A stretch of 40,228 bases of DNA, from assembly GCA_030770425.1 (NCBI GenBank), contig JASJFT010000314.1:1-40228 (forward strand), written 5' to 3'. Both the position numbers and the translations under genes were made by a program. This DNA comes from Darksidea phi. Lineage: Eukaryota; Ascomycota; Dothideomycetes; Pleosporales; Lentitheciaceae. Below the pieces are notes generated by a model. The model searched no databases, was not told the origin of the DNA, and saw nothing but the letters and a program-made list of their open reading frames with translations. Below, piece by piece: positions 11,661 through 23,252 of this stretch (within the stretch, counting starts at the first letter, position 1; every line of letters starts with the position of its first letter).

Positions 11661-12199
11661 ATAAGAGAATATTTTAGAACTATTATAACTAATATGGTTA
11701 ATAAGTATAAGATATTCTTTAATTTTATAAAAAATTATAAAAGAAGAAAGGTATAACTTAAAAAGATTCTAAGCTAATAGTAATATAGTCGAATACTAGA
11801 CCTAGAATAACCTCTAAGTTAAAGATTTAAAGAGAAAAAATATTATTATTAACTAAATATATACTATAGAATAGTAGTAAAAAGAACTACCTAAGATTAA
11901 ATCTATTATTAATTTTAATATAAAATATAATAATTATAACTATAGTATAAGTAAGTATAAATAGCTTTACTAAAAGATTATATAATAGATTTATAAATTT
12001 ATATATCTTAGTAGATATAGATTCTATAAATTTATAAATTTATAAATTAATAGATTAATAGAGATATAGAGCTATAAATCCTATAAATTTAAGAAAATTA
12101 AATTAATATATAATAATTATAAATCTTTTAGATAGTTTTCTTTCTTATAGTTAATTTAAATCTAGATTAATTCTTACCTATTAATATAATTAAACTATT
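11661..12199. other. AT-rich stretch with no recognisable gene; low-complexity TTATAAAT run
   Basis: No motif of an LTR, gag or pol could be recognised. It contains a rare surviving ATG (11694-11696) with no coherent frame behind it. Around 11990-12056 there is an imperfect tandem run of the type TTATAAATT, probably simple-sequence expansion in AT-saturated DNA. This should hold the 3' UTR or 3' LTR of Copia element D, but without the partner LTR the border cannot be placed. Confidence 0.5.
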
Positions 12200-13394
12200 A
12201 TCTCTTTATTCTAACTTCTTCTTTTCTATCTTAAGTATAAATCCTAAATAAGACCTAGTAACCTATTAGGTCTAGATTTTATTTAATAATTATAGTATAG
12301 TCTTCTAGTTAATAAATCTATTAAATAGAAAGAATATATATTCTTATAAACTTTTCTAAATAGTCTTATAATTAGTAAAGAAGATATTTAATACTTTATA
12401 AAAGTTAGGTATAGATTTAAGTATAAATTTATTAGTTATATATATTAATTTAATAGATATTAATATATTATAGTATATTACTTAATTCTTTATATCTAAT
12501 AAATAGATAATTATTTAATAAGTAGTATCTAGATACTATTATAAAGAATTTATAAGAAATTTAGCTAGTTTTAAATAAACTTTTAAGATATCTAAATAAA
12601 TAGCTCTTACTATATAATTAATAAATCTAACTAGTTAGACGTATTATTACTTAACTAAATCTATTATTTTATTCTTTAAGAGTATTAGTTTCTTAAATAA
12701 TAATAGTATAATAGATAGCTTTATATAAAGCTTTAATAAGAGATACTTTTAAGCGAATTTTTTAATATATATACTCTATAATAGCTAAATCGAGCTACTA
12801 TTATAATCTTTAAAAGTTTAAATATTATAAAAGGTTTATAATTCTCCTAGAGATCTATTCTTATATTATTATAATAGCTTATACTTAAATTTATATAAAG
12901 TAGCTAAGTATACTAGTATATTAAGAATAATAATATTATTAATAAAAAAGAAGACTAGTAGCTTCTTATTTTTCTATAGGTAGAAAGTATTCTTAATAGA
13001 TATAAGACCTAGCTCTATAAGTATTTTAGTAAGATTTTTATATTAAAGTAATAGAGATATTTTTAAGTTATAGAGCGCTTAATATAGTTTCTATAAATAA
13101 TTAAAATTAAAGAATCCTTCTAACTAATAATAATAGACTAATATTAATAACTTAGTATTAATAAATATATTAATAGTATTATATCAACGAATTTCCCCCT
13201 CTTTTAAGAGCTTAGACTACTACTTAATATAATATTATATTAGCTTCTAAACTAGCTATATTTTTTATAATTTTAATTATCTTATTATATTTTAATATTT
13301 TAATATCTTATATAATAGTATAGATAGTAACTATATAATAATAATAGCTTTTAATTTACTAATAATATATATAAATAGTTAAATATACTAATAA
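12200..13394 (-). pseudogene. Copia element D pol, 3' half: RT palm and RNase H
   Basis: Minus-strand reading. From right to left: EGFFNFNYL...LYQALYNLKISLLLQYKNL (13120-13020; consensus P-E-G-F ... Y-G-L-K-Q-S-P-L-L-W-Y). Then FFFINNIIIL (about 12925-12950), the Copia F-x-V-D-D-I box with both Asp changed to Asn at 12935-12940. Then a FINY...IYLDI...KFLINS block (12650-12560; consensus L-N-Y-L...T-R-P-D-I...), and a YIFFLFNRFINQKT-type block at about 12300-12360, matching the Copia RNase H segment before SSTEAE. The N-terminal RT motifs expected next to 13394 were not recognisable. Its 5' half is at 35548-39597; element C separates the two. Confidence 0.78.
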
Positions 13395-13574
13395 TATTAT
13401 TATAGTACTAATCTATAACTATTTATATCTATTATATACTATATCTATAACTATAGTACTTTCTTTACTAGACCTTACTATATTAGATATATATAGCCTC
13501 TACTTATTTTAGTATTAGTTCTTTATAGTATAACTTATATTCTATCTTAATTCTAGTATATCTATACCGTAATA
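13395..13574 (+). mobile_element. 5' LTR of element C
   Basis: 180 bp, beginning TATTATTATAGTA and ending CCGTAATA. It matches 35368-35547 throughout, with mostly C/T and G/A differences. The region just after it (13575 on) should hold the primer-binding site, but the tRNA cannot be inferred. Confidence 0.92.
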
Positions 13575-13639
13575 GTTTATACTATTCTTTCTTTTAATCC
13601 TACTACTAGGGTAAGACGCTCCTCTAATAGCCTAATCGA

Positions 13640-15100
13640 CTACTCTAAACCTAGAAGATACTAAGCTAGACCTACGCTATACCTAGAATACCGAGAATAC
13701 TAAGAACTCTAAGAATACTAAGAATTCTAAGAATACTATAGCTACTAAGAATTAGTAATATTAGTAGGGCGAGTAACTTATTACTATAATTAGTTAAGTT
13801 CCTATACTAGTCTCTTTTATTCGAATAGAAGGCGTAGTAAGTAACCCGACCGTATTAATTATATTAGAAAATAAGAAACCTATTTTCTTAACTTATTATA
13901 GTATTAAAGCTATACTAAATATCTTAGATATAGGAGTATAATATTATATTTCCTCTCTTACTATAGATCTTAAAGAAGTATACTAAGTTATTTAGTAGCT
14001 TTAGAGTAAAGTTAATATCTTATATACTTAGACCTCTACTTATATCTCTTACTATCGTCTTACTACTAACTCTAATAAATTTAATAAAGCTAATAAGTCT
14101 ATAAGTAAGCGCTAAACTAAGTATAAAAACTAGAAATATAAAATTTATAGTATCTATACTATAGATAGAGTAATCTTTAATATAAAATTTAAATATATCT
14201 AATATATCTTAAGTCTTATATCTAGTAATATACTTAATATCTACTATAACTAACTTAAAACTATATAGTCTAACCTAGATAATCTAACTAAATAGAAATA
14301 GTAAACTATTACTAATCTATAGAAGATTCTTAATACCTATTATATTACTTCTAATAAATAGATCGAAGTATTTACTATATTTAATAAAGTTATTATAGAT
14401 AGCTAGCTATTTTTAGACTTCTAAGCTAAATTCTATAAATAGATTACTAAAGTAGAAAAAACTAATATAGAAAAAGTCTAAGCCCTATATACTAAAGTCT
14501 CTACTATACTAGATACTATAGTTATTCTTTAAGAAAAATAACTAGACTATATAGATTATAAGGAATAAGTAAAGCTCTTTATATAAATTTAGAAAAGAAA
14601 ATAAGTAGAAGAATATATTAAGAGTATACGTACCGACTTCTAGTTAAATAATAACTAGCTAAGTAATATTCTTTAGTTAGCCTTCGTATTTATATTTTCT
14701 TCTCTAATAATAGTTCTAATCTATACTAATAATTCTATAATTTTAGATATAATATATACCCTATATATCTCCTATAAAGAATATAAGACTATTAATATCT
14801 ACTTCTATTATAGTAAACTAGACTAATATAGGAATATATATCTTAAAAAGAAGAAAAATAATAAGTAATTCGGTAGAGTCTAGGACTAAGAGTAAACTAT
14901 ATAATAAATATCTTAGAACTAATAAGTAATATATATCTAGTTTTAATACCCCTAATACTAATAGGCCTAGAACTAATATATATAACCCTAGTACGGTCGC
15001 CCCTAGTTTTAATATAATAATTAGAATATTAATAACTAATCTCCCTATCTATATTTATTTAATAATCCCTTTTTTAACTATATTATAGATTAATTTTAAG
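13640..15100 (+). pseudogene. Element C gag, RIP-inactivated
   Basis: One forward frame (codons starting at positions of the 13687 register) stays coherent through this interval; the ends are approximate because ATG is lost. Near 13687-13745 it encodes a short Asn-Thr-Lys/Asn-Ser-Lys repeat from a 9-bp tandem repeat (AATACTAAG/AACTCTAAG). The middle is helical and charged (for example ALYTKVSTILDTIVIL near 14480). From 14947 to about 15040 there is a Gln/Tyr/Pro-rich tail in which most stops are former CAA/CAG. Role: structural polyprotein of the particle. No CCHC knuckle was found. Confidence 0.6.
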
Positions 15101-16082
15101 GATATATTAGAACTAAAACTTCTATATCTAAGATTAAAGCTCCCTATACTAATATACTAGTTAGCTTAGTATTATCCTCTATAAGTATCTCTTATATTAA
15201 TAACTTAAAAAATATATAACCTCTAGTTATTATCGTAACTAGAAGTTAGATAGGAAAGAATTATAGGATAAGTAACTATACTAGATTTAGACTATTCTAA
15301 GTAAAAAGACCCCCCTTTAACTTAGATCTATAAATAGTAAATTATTATTTATTTATACTTCTTTTCTACTTATATATACTACTATTAATATATAAAGTCT
15401 TATTAATAGTAGATACTTAGCTATTATCTTTCTTAACTAAACCTTTACTTAAAAATATATTATTAATATCTATACTATATCCTTTCTAAAGAAGCTCTTA
15501 CTAGTTAATAGCTATACTAGTAATATACTTACTTAATATACTATCTTATCTATATAGGTTAGAAACTATTATAAAAATTACTTATTATATATTACTAATC
15601 TAGTCTAAAATACTCTTATTATTCTCGATCTTTCTTAGCTTTAGAAATATAACCTATCTATTAATTAGACTTTAATAATAGTTAATATAGATTCTTAGTA
15701 CTATTAGAAATACTACTATTACGAAACTAAGACTATATAAATAAGTTTCTCGACTACCCCTTCTAATAAAAATATATTAGATAAAACTAAACTATTATAC
15801 CCTAAGCTATATTCTAATATAATAAATTATTAACTATCTTTATATATCGAAGATATTAACGAGTATAATCTTTATTAATCGAATAGAGAGATTCTAATAG
15901 ACCTACCCCCTAAACTTATACTAGGCTACCTTTATTATAGAATAAAGAACTTAGATACTAAATATAGAAAAATTCTAGAATATTAAGTAATTATAATACG
16001 AAATTATACTATAACTAAACTACTACTAGCTATACGAGTAGGTAGACGCCGAATTAATTTAAAGAAATCTAAGAAAGAACTA
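15101..16082 (+). pseudogene. Element C gag-pol junction, probable protease region
   Basis: The gag frame appears to continue into a Pro/Thr/Ser-rich stretch. A possible retropepsin core, LLIVDTQLLSF with a D-T pair at 15412-15417, is visible, but the expected Gly is not clear. The pol frame that is coherent from 16083 on is in the -1 register relative to gag. I could not place the switch point. Confidence 0.4.
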
Positions 16083-19000
16083 CTACTATTACTTAGTATC
16101 TCCCTACTAACTAAACTAAATTATAAACTTTTTAATTTTTCTAATATCTATTTTATATAAGTTATAATCTTTATATAATTCTATAAATAATCTAATATAA
16201 AAGCTACCTATATTATATAGAATAAGCTAGACTAAGTACTTAAAGTATTACTAAAGTATAAAGAAGACTAAATTTTAAATCTTACTAAAGAAGAATTTAA
16301 AGGTATTCTAAATAGTAAAATTATAACTAATCTTCTAAATAAATTTCTACTATAGTTTTATAAATTTCTTACTAACTATAAATATACCCTATACCTTCGA
16401 GGTATTAAAGAATTAGATATTAATAAGTTTCTAGTAGAGAAACTACCTCTATCTAATAACGAGCTAAAAAGGAAACTCCTAGAATAGTTAAAGGATATAG
16501 TAACTAGATTTCTCTCTAGAAAAGTAGACGAACTTCTACTAAGATAAGTATAGGATTATAAAATTAATATTATTTTAGATAAAGAATTCCTATATTAAAA
16601 GAATTATCTCTTTTTTTTACTTAAACTCTAAGTCGTATATAAATAGCTAGATAATAATCTAAATAAGGGTTTTATCTAGAAATCCTATATATAATATACT
16701 ATCTCTCTACTTCTAGTAATAATACTAGATAGGGAAGTACGTATATATTAAGATTATAGAAGTCTAAATAATATTACTATTAAAAACTACTATCTACTAT
16801 CCCTTATCTAAGAAACTCTTAATACTCTTTATAATATAAAGGTATATACTAAACTTAATATTATTACTACCTTTAATAAGTTATATATTACTAAAGAATA
16901 TAAGTAGAAAATAGTATTTATTATATATTTTAGACTTTTTAAAATTTTAATTATATCTTTTAGCCTTTATAACGTACTAGTATCCTTTTAGAACTATATT
17001 AACTATATTCTTTATAATCTATTAGACTATATTTATACCGTATACCTTAATAACGTTCTAGTCTACTTAGATAATAAAAAAGAATATTAGAAGTATATCT
17101 AAGAAGTAGTTTAGAGATTAATTAATACTAGTCTTTAAATTAATATTTATAAATATAAGTTCGAGGTTATAGAGACTAAATATCTTAAACTTATTATCTT
17201 CTCTAGTAGTATTAAAATAGACTCTAAGAAAGTTATTATAATTTTAAAATAAATATAACCCCCTTATTTAAAGAATTTATAGAAATTCCTAAGCTTTATA
17301 AACTTTTACTAATACTTTATTTAAGACTTTTTAAAGATATATACTCTACTTAATAAACTTCTATATAAGAATATACTATAAAATTAGACTATTAAATAAA
17401 TAACTATCTTTAAATTACTTAAGAATTCCTTTATTATAGTACTAGTACTAGTAATATATAACTTTACTAAGAAGATAGTTCTAGAAACTAATACTTCTAA
17501 TTAGATATTAGGAGGTATTCTTTTCTAATATAATAATAATAGTATTCTATATATAGTCGTCTACTTTTTAAGTAAATATAATACTACTAAATATAATTAT
17601 AAGATCTATAATAAAGAATTACTAGTAATTATTAAGTTTTTAGAAGAATAGTAACTAGAACTCTAAGAAATTATAGAATTATTTAAAATTATTACTAACT
17701 ATAAGAATCTAGAATACTTTATAATTATAAAGGTACTATTATAATACTAGATTTACTAGTCGGAGTTTCTATTATAATTTAATTTTAGAATTATTTATTA
17801 ACTAGGCTTAAAAGCTATATAACTAGATATACTAAGTAGAATACTAGAGGACTAACTAAATAAGAATAATACTTTCGATAATAGAGTAAAAAATAGACTA
17901 CGAATAGTCCTTCTACTAGAAGTCCTTAGTAACGAAGTTTTAAAAGACCTCCTCGACTAAATTCCTATAAGTATAGTACTACTAATCCTTTTTACTATAA
18001 ATTAATTTATTAATAAACTAATTAACTCTATATACTTTACTATATTAATAGTTATAGAAATAATTACTATACTCTTAGACTTAAGTATAAGATATTAGCT
18101 AAAATACTTTTAAAAAATTATATAAGTACTAATATTAGACTTTATACTTTACTAAGACTATATATAGTATTAAGAATACCTCTTTATACTATTCTATAAT
18201 AAACTTTATATATAGATTCTATACTAAATATATAATTCTATACCTACTAGATATCTAGGATAGATTAAAATAATAGAACTAGTTATCTAAGACTATTAGT
18301 AGCTATATATAATATACGATATTAAAATCTATATCTAAGTATATAAACTTTACGTTCGAACTAAAAGCTCTAAATTATTATTCTAAGGATTTCTTAAGTC
18401 TCTACTAGTTCTATTTTAGATATAGTCTAATATTTCTATCAACTATATTACCCTACTTTTAGAATTATAATAGTACGATTATATATATAAATATATTCTT
18501 ATTATAGTTTATAGATTTATAAAGATATATTATATTATCTTTATTAAAAAAATTAATATACTTAAGTTAGTTAATATCTTTATATCTTAAGTTTACTTCC
18601 TCTATAATTATCCTAATAATATTCTATCTAATTAAGAAATCTAGTTTATATTATAGTTTTAGGATTAATTATCTATAAGGCTTAAGATTACCCTAAAATA
18701 CTCCTTATTATTTTATTCTAAAACCGATAACTAGACTAAGTAAGTAAATAGTAGTATTAAAGTATACCTTTAGGTATTTATAAATTTCTATTAGAATAAT
18801 TAAGTATAATAGCTCCCCCTTATAAAATTCGTTATAAATAATATTATCTCTAAAATAACTAGTATTTCCCTATTCTTCGCTAATTATGGGTTCTACTCGA
18901 AACTTAGGATTAAGTCTAGCTAATTAATACTACTAAATCTATTTTTATCCTAATAACGAGAATTCTTTAAAGTAAATAATACTATTAATAGATTTAATTA

Positions 19001-19223
19001 TATTATTACCTAGTTAAAAGCTATTATTAAATAATCTATTAAATACTACGAATACTATATAAATAAGAAGTAAAAAGACGTACTAAGATTTATTATAGAA
19101 GATAAGGTCTTTATAGATATAAGAAATATAAAAACTAATAGACCTATAAAAAAAAAGATAATAAGATAGTAGGTTTATTTAAAGTTTTAAAAGTTTATAA
19201 TTAAGTATATACCCTAGAACTTC
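16083..19223 (+). pseudogene. Element C pol, first part: RT, RNase H, integrase
   Basis: A single forward frame. Linker TKEEFKGIL and EKLPLSNNELKRKLL (16280-16480). RT: KGFIQKSYIQ near 16660, then FNKLYITKEY, FRLFKILIISFSLYNVLVSF (16930-16990; consensus P-F-G-L-x-N-A-P-x-x-F). The active-site box is Y-L-N-N (17043-17054), from Y-L-D-D. RNase H: ITNYKNLEYF (17690) and LKAIQLDILSR (17810; consensus A-D-x-L-S-R). Integrase: IVYRFIKIYY (18510), a YPNNILSN block (18600; consensus D-N-I-x-S-D-R-G), then a surviving GGG Gly in NYGFY (18882-18896). The frame is cut at VYTLELL by insertion of element A. Confidence 0.86.
19219..19223. repeat. Target site duplication of element A (ACTTC), left copy
   Basis: ACTTC precedes the 5' LTR of A and is repeated at 34950-34954 after its 3' LTR. 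Joining the flanks rebuilds the C pol frame as VYTLELLVIIKIF. Confidence 0.94.
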
Positions 19224-19491
19224 TATTATAGCCCGTTCCCTAGATAACCTAGTTATTTTACTTATTTCCTATTTCGGTTAGTAGATTAGGTAATCCTAAG
19301 GATTAGTCTAATAGTTAGTTAGCTTATTTAGCGCGCTAAGTCCTATTTAGGTATAAGAACCTCTTATTCTTATACTCTTATAGCGCTATCTTAGGATAGC
19401 TTTAATATACCGATTCTACTATTAGTTAATTAGAAGGCTACCTTAGCTATTATAACTCCTAGTTAATTATACTTAGTCCTAGGGTCTTATA
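19224..19491 (+). mobile_element. 5' LTR of element A
   Basis: 268 bp, TATTATAGCC...GGGTCTTATA. It carries a closely packed set of palindromes: TAATCCTAAGGATTA (19291-19305), TTAGCGCGCTAA (19328-19339), a GTATAAGAA/TTCTTATAC hairpin (19351-19375) and a GCTATC/GATAGC hairpin (19385-19400). These fall where the promoter and R region of an LTR would be expected; no TATA box can be assigned in such AT-rich DNA. Confidence 0.95.
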
Positions 19492-19775
19492 TTATTCTAA
19501 GATCTCTAACTTTCGACCGAAGATAGTAGCTAAATATTAACCCCTTTAAAATCCCTAGAGGTCTACGGTACTTAGGGTAGGTAGCGTATAGCGCTCCCTT
19601 AAGTAAGTCTTAAAACTAACTACTTCGAGCCCCGATATTACTAGAGCGCCTAGTACCTCTCTTAGAGAGAAGAAACCTATAAAAGTATTATATAGGGTTA
19701 GACCTATATTCTAAACCCTATAACTAACTTATCTTTATACGATTAACTAAATTACTAAATTAGTATAACGATAAG
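19492..19775 (+). other. 5' leader of element A
   Basis: 284 bp between LTR and gag, the same length as in B. It starts TTATTCTAAGATCTC, where the primer-binding site should be. With CA/TG erased, the complementary tRNA (or self-priming) cannot be told. It ends TATAACGATAAG just before the lost gag ATG. Confidence 0.8.
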
Positions 19776-22022
19776 ATAGCGGACTCCCTAAACTAAGTAG
19801 ACCCTTCGAAGTTATCTTTCCGTAAGACCTCTCTATAGAAGAAAGATAAAGAAAAGAAGAAGGCCCCGAACCGAGCCCTAAGTAGGGTAAGAAGTACGCG
19901 AGCTTAGACTAGGTCTTAGAGCTAGGCTAGAAGTAAGATACTCTCTCTTAAAGAGAAAGTATACTAGTAAAAGCTAACTAAGACCTATAAACTAACCCCC
20001 TTAGAGGTATTCGTTAATAAAGATACGTATATTAACCTCTAGACCCTTAAGACTATCTTCCCCCTTTAAGAGGAGAGTATAAGTAAAGATAACCTCGAAG
20101 AGAAGATCGATAAGTACGCCGAGAGGGTTAAATTACTTAGAGGAGAAAATAGACCCTAAATCCTCTACCTAATAAATACGGAAGAATAAAAAGAACTCCT
20201 AGATTATAATATAGTCCGGGATATACTAGCTACCTAGGAGGGACCCGACCTAATTACTAATACTCTAATAGATAATAGTCTCCGTTTTATTATAGTTAAA
20301 AGGCTAGTATATACTATAGGAGTAGGTATAGTTAGTAGAAATACCTTTATAAACGCTACGGCCGATAAGTTTAACTAATTAGCTAAGAAAAGGGATAACT
20401 ATAGAAGATAAGTTAAAAAGCTATAAGAAGAATTCTAATAAGTCTAGAGAACTATAAGTAGGTAGTAGAGTTTAGAGAAAGATCTTAAATAGTCCTCCTC
20501 TACGGCCGTCTATATAAAGGCCGGACTCGTAGTCCTCCCTTAGTATAACCCTAAGTCTATTTTTAAGACTCTACTATTATAGTATAACCCTAATAGTAGA
20601 TAAGATATAGAAGAGGTAAGACTTCCCCCTATAATAATATAACTAAACGGCCTAAATATCGGCCCCTAAAGGACCTCTCTTACCTATTATACCCTACTTT
20701 AAACCCCCGGGCTCCTAGGAAGGTTCTAGTAGGATTTAGTCTAGTATCTAACCTTTTAGTTAAGCTTCTTATAAAAAGAGCTAACTACTAAACTAATTAT
20801 ATTCCTAGATCTAATATAAACTCTTCTACCTAATAAGAACTATTATAAGTACCTATTAGAATTAGATATACTACCCTTTACTATAGAGAAAATAGAAAAT
20901 ACTTCTACTTCCCGTTCTAGTACCTCTCCTATAAGATCTCTATTAGTCTTACTAAGATTCGTAACTATTATCTTAGATAATAGAATATAGGTTCTTATTT
21001 AGGAGAAGAATATTATAGAAAATTATTAAAATAAATCTCTATAAACCTCTAACTCCTAGAAGACTACATTCTACTCTAATTTTATCTTATTTAAAAATAA
21101 CGGAGAGCCTAAGTTAAAGAACTAGCTCTATAATATAGAATAGAAACTTACTATTAATAAGGACTAGTACGTATAAGAAACCCTCTAGTAGATAGCTAAG
21201 ATCTATTAAGTCTATATTATATCCTAACTAGTAGACCTGGTAAAAGACTATATTTAGATATAGCTAAATTCTAGAAAAGAAGAAGTAGACTTCGTATCTA
21301 ATATAGACCTATTAGAATATATTAAGAAATACTATAAAGATCTCTATATAAAGAAGAAGGTAAAAGTTAAATTCTACTAACTATATATAAATACGTTTAG
21401 TAAAGTTAATAACTTTATTAAGAATTTTAAATATCTAGTAATAGAGGTTTACCTACCTTACTACTAGTAGAACGAAGAATTTATAGATAAGCTCTACTTC
21501 GAGCTAAGAAATAAGATAGATCTATTTAATAATAGTAATTCTACCTTTAGTAAGCTCTATAAATATATAACTTTAGCTAATAGAGTACTACTTAAGAATA
21601 ACTAGTACTAAAAGACCCGACTCGCCCGAAGTAACTAATTAGCTATCTCTAAGAGAAAGTAGCTAATTATAAGTAGGTCCTTCCCTAATAAGTCGGAAAA
21701 GAGACTCGTTTACTTTAAAGATACCTCTAAGCTCTATAACTACTCTTTTAAGGAGTATAAGAAGTAAGACTATTATTTCGATTATAGGAAAAGAAATAAA
21801 TAGTAAGACTACCCTAACTACGTTATATATAAGGTAATATAGAATACTATAGAAGTAGAAGTTAATACTATCTTCTCTAATAATTCTAAGAAAGAAGTTT
21901 ATTTAGACTCCTCGTATAAAGAGGAAAGTAATTTAGAGTATAACTCTAACGCCTCCTCTATAGTATTAAAAAATAAAAGCTACTAGGGGAGAGCTTCTTC
22001 CTAGCGGCCTATATAGGAGTAA
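19776..22022 (+). pseudogene. Element A gag (749 codons), RIP-inactivated
   Basis: Structural polyprotein of the retrotransposon particle. The start is deduced: ATA GCG GAC TCC at 19776, formerly ATG, opens a frame coherent in A, B and H. The N-terminus is Lys/Ser/Pro-rich. A coiled coil lies near 20380-20500 (LAKKRDNY, then KKLQEEF with Gln as stops). A CCHC nucleocapsid knuckle sits at 21774-21815, read as Y-F-D-Y-R-K-R-N-K...D-Y, that is C-x2-C-x4-H-x4-C with each Cys (TGY) now TAY and His CAY now AAY. Near the end lies the A AAA AAT heptamer (21968-21974), beyond which pol continues in the -1 frame. The gag stop is probably TAA at 22020-22022. Confidence 0.87.
21968..21974 (+). promoter_or_regulatory. 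Candidate -1 ribosomal frameshift site between gag and pol (element A)
   Basis: Heptamer A AAA AAT in the gag frame, exactly where the readable frame changes by -1. The next base is A, so a C at the last position would have been in a CA context and would now be T. The ancestor could therefore have been A AAA AAC, a well-known efficient slippery sequence. It is conserved in B (25445-25451) and H (6544-6550). Confidence 0.55.
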
Positions 22023-22700
22023 TTAAACCCCTTAATTATTAATAGCTTATTAAGATACTATAGCTCGTCGATTCGAAATTATTTATACTCTCTATTTAAC
22101 TTATAGTAAATAGCCTAGCTATATAACTAAGAGAATTAGTAAATAGTAGTACTAGTACGTACCTATTAGTCTACTCTAAATATTTAAAGGTAGTAAAGAA
22201 AAAGCTAAAGCCCGTCTTCTATCGACTAAAGAAACCGATCCCCCTTAATAGGTTTAACGGGAAATACGGTTACTTAGTTAATATAGCTATTTAAGCTAAT
22301 CTATTAATCTAGGGAAAGAATATATCTACCTAGTTCCTCTTCTATAAGCTCGGGTATTATAATATAATACTTAGAAGAAAATTCTTTAAGTAAACCTAGT
22401 CCTTAATCGACTATTATAACTAGACTTTATACTAGCTAGATAATATCTTAAAGTAGATAAAATATAACCTAACTACTATAGAGAAGCCGGATCCGAAGCT
22501 AGATCTAGAATACTAGGACGACGCTTTACGTTACGATAATTTAATTAATTAATAGGTTAAAGTATAGAAGAAGGCCCGCTTACTTAGAAAGAATCTAATA
22601 CTTAGTTCGAAGATTCTAATTAAAGCTCTTATAATCCCCTAGAAGGAGGTCTACGAGTTTACTAAAGCCCTACTATAGATAATAGAGGACTAGTAAGCTA
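21974..22700 (+). pseudogene. Element A pol, first part: protease region
   Basis: -1 frame relative to gag. About 22040-22090 reads LQLVDSKLFI, the place of the retropepsin active site (family D-S/T-G), with D-S-K at 22070-22078. Later, PIPLNGFNGKYGYLVNIAIQ (about 22235-22300) and a YYNIILRRKFFK block with DYYNQTLYQLDN (22360-22445) match the second half of fungal Gypsy proteases. The frame is broken by insertion of B after KALLQIIED and resumes at 30567. The B insertion plus duplication is 7866 bp, a multiple of three. Confidence 0.78.
22696..22700. repeat. Target site duplication of element B (AGCTA), left copy
   Basis: AGCTA ends the left half of A and is repeated at 30562-30566. The empty site is visible in B itself at about 26170-26180 (GTAAGCTACTTC), which confirms the junction directly from sequence. 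Confidence 0.96.
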
Positions 22701-22968
22701 TATTACGGCCCGTTCTCTAGATAATCTAGTTATTTTACTTATTTCCTATTTCGGTTAGTAGATTAGGTAATCCCGAGGATTAGTTTAATAGTTAGTTAGC
22801 TTATTTAGCGCGCTAAGCCCTATTCGGGTATAAGAACCTCTTATTCTTATACTCTTATAGTACTATCTTAGAATAGCTTTAATATACCAATTCTACTATT
22901 AGTTAATTAGAAGACTACCTTAGCTATTATAATTTCTAGTTAATTATACTTAGTTCTAGGGTCTTATA
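22701..22968 (+). mobile_element. 5' LTR of element B
   Basis: 268 bp, TATTACGGCC...GGTCTTATA. It retains one CA (22888-22889). Confidence 0.96.
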
Positions 22969-23252
22969 TTATTCTAAGATCTCTAACTTTCGGCCGGAGA
23001 CGGTAGCTAAATATTAACCCCCCTAAAATCCCTAGAGGTCTACGGTACTTAGGGTAGGTAGCGCGTAGTACTCCCTTAGGTAAGTCTTAAAACTAACCGC
23101 TTCGAGCCCTAATATTACTAGAGTACCTAGTACCTCCCTTAGAGAAAAGGGACCTATAAAAGTATTATATAGGGTTAGACCTATATTCTAAACCCTATAA
23201 CTAACTTATCTTTATACGATTAACTAAATTACTAAATTAGTATAATAATAAG
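22969..23252 (+). other. 5' leader of element B
   Basis: 284-bp untranslated leader matching that of A. Alternating CG/TA differences are well seen around 23050-23080 (GCGCGTAGTACTC here, GCGTATAGCGCTC in A). Confidence 0.82.

Noticed and set aside
11694..11696. Surviving ATG codons (also 18886, 32868, 39602) as gene starts
   Set aside because: Each lies inside a decayed element. At 18886 it is out of the pol frame, at 39602 it is in an LTR, and none is followed by a coherent frame.
11990..12056. TTATAAATT run as a replication origin or regulatory repeat
   Set aside because: It is short, imperfect and expected in AT-saturated DNA; no supporting context.
19492..19510. A specific tRNA primer-binding site after the family A LTR
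   Set aside because: The first bases (TTATTCTAAGATC) may each be mutated and no tRNA can be chosen without an intact copy.
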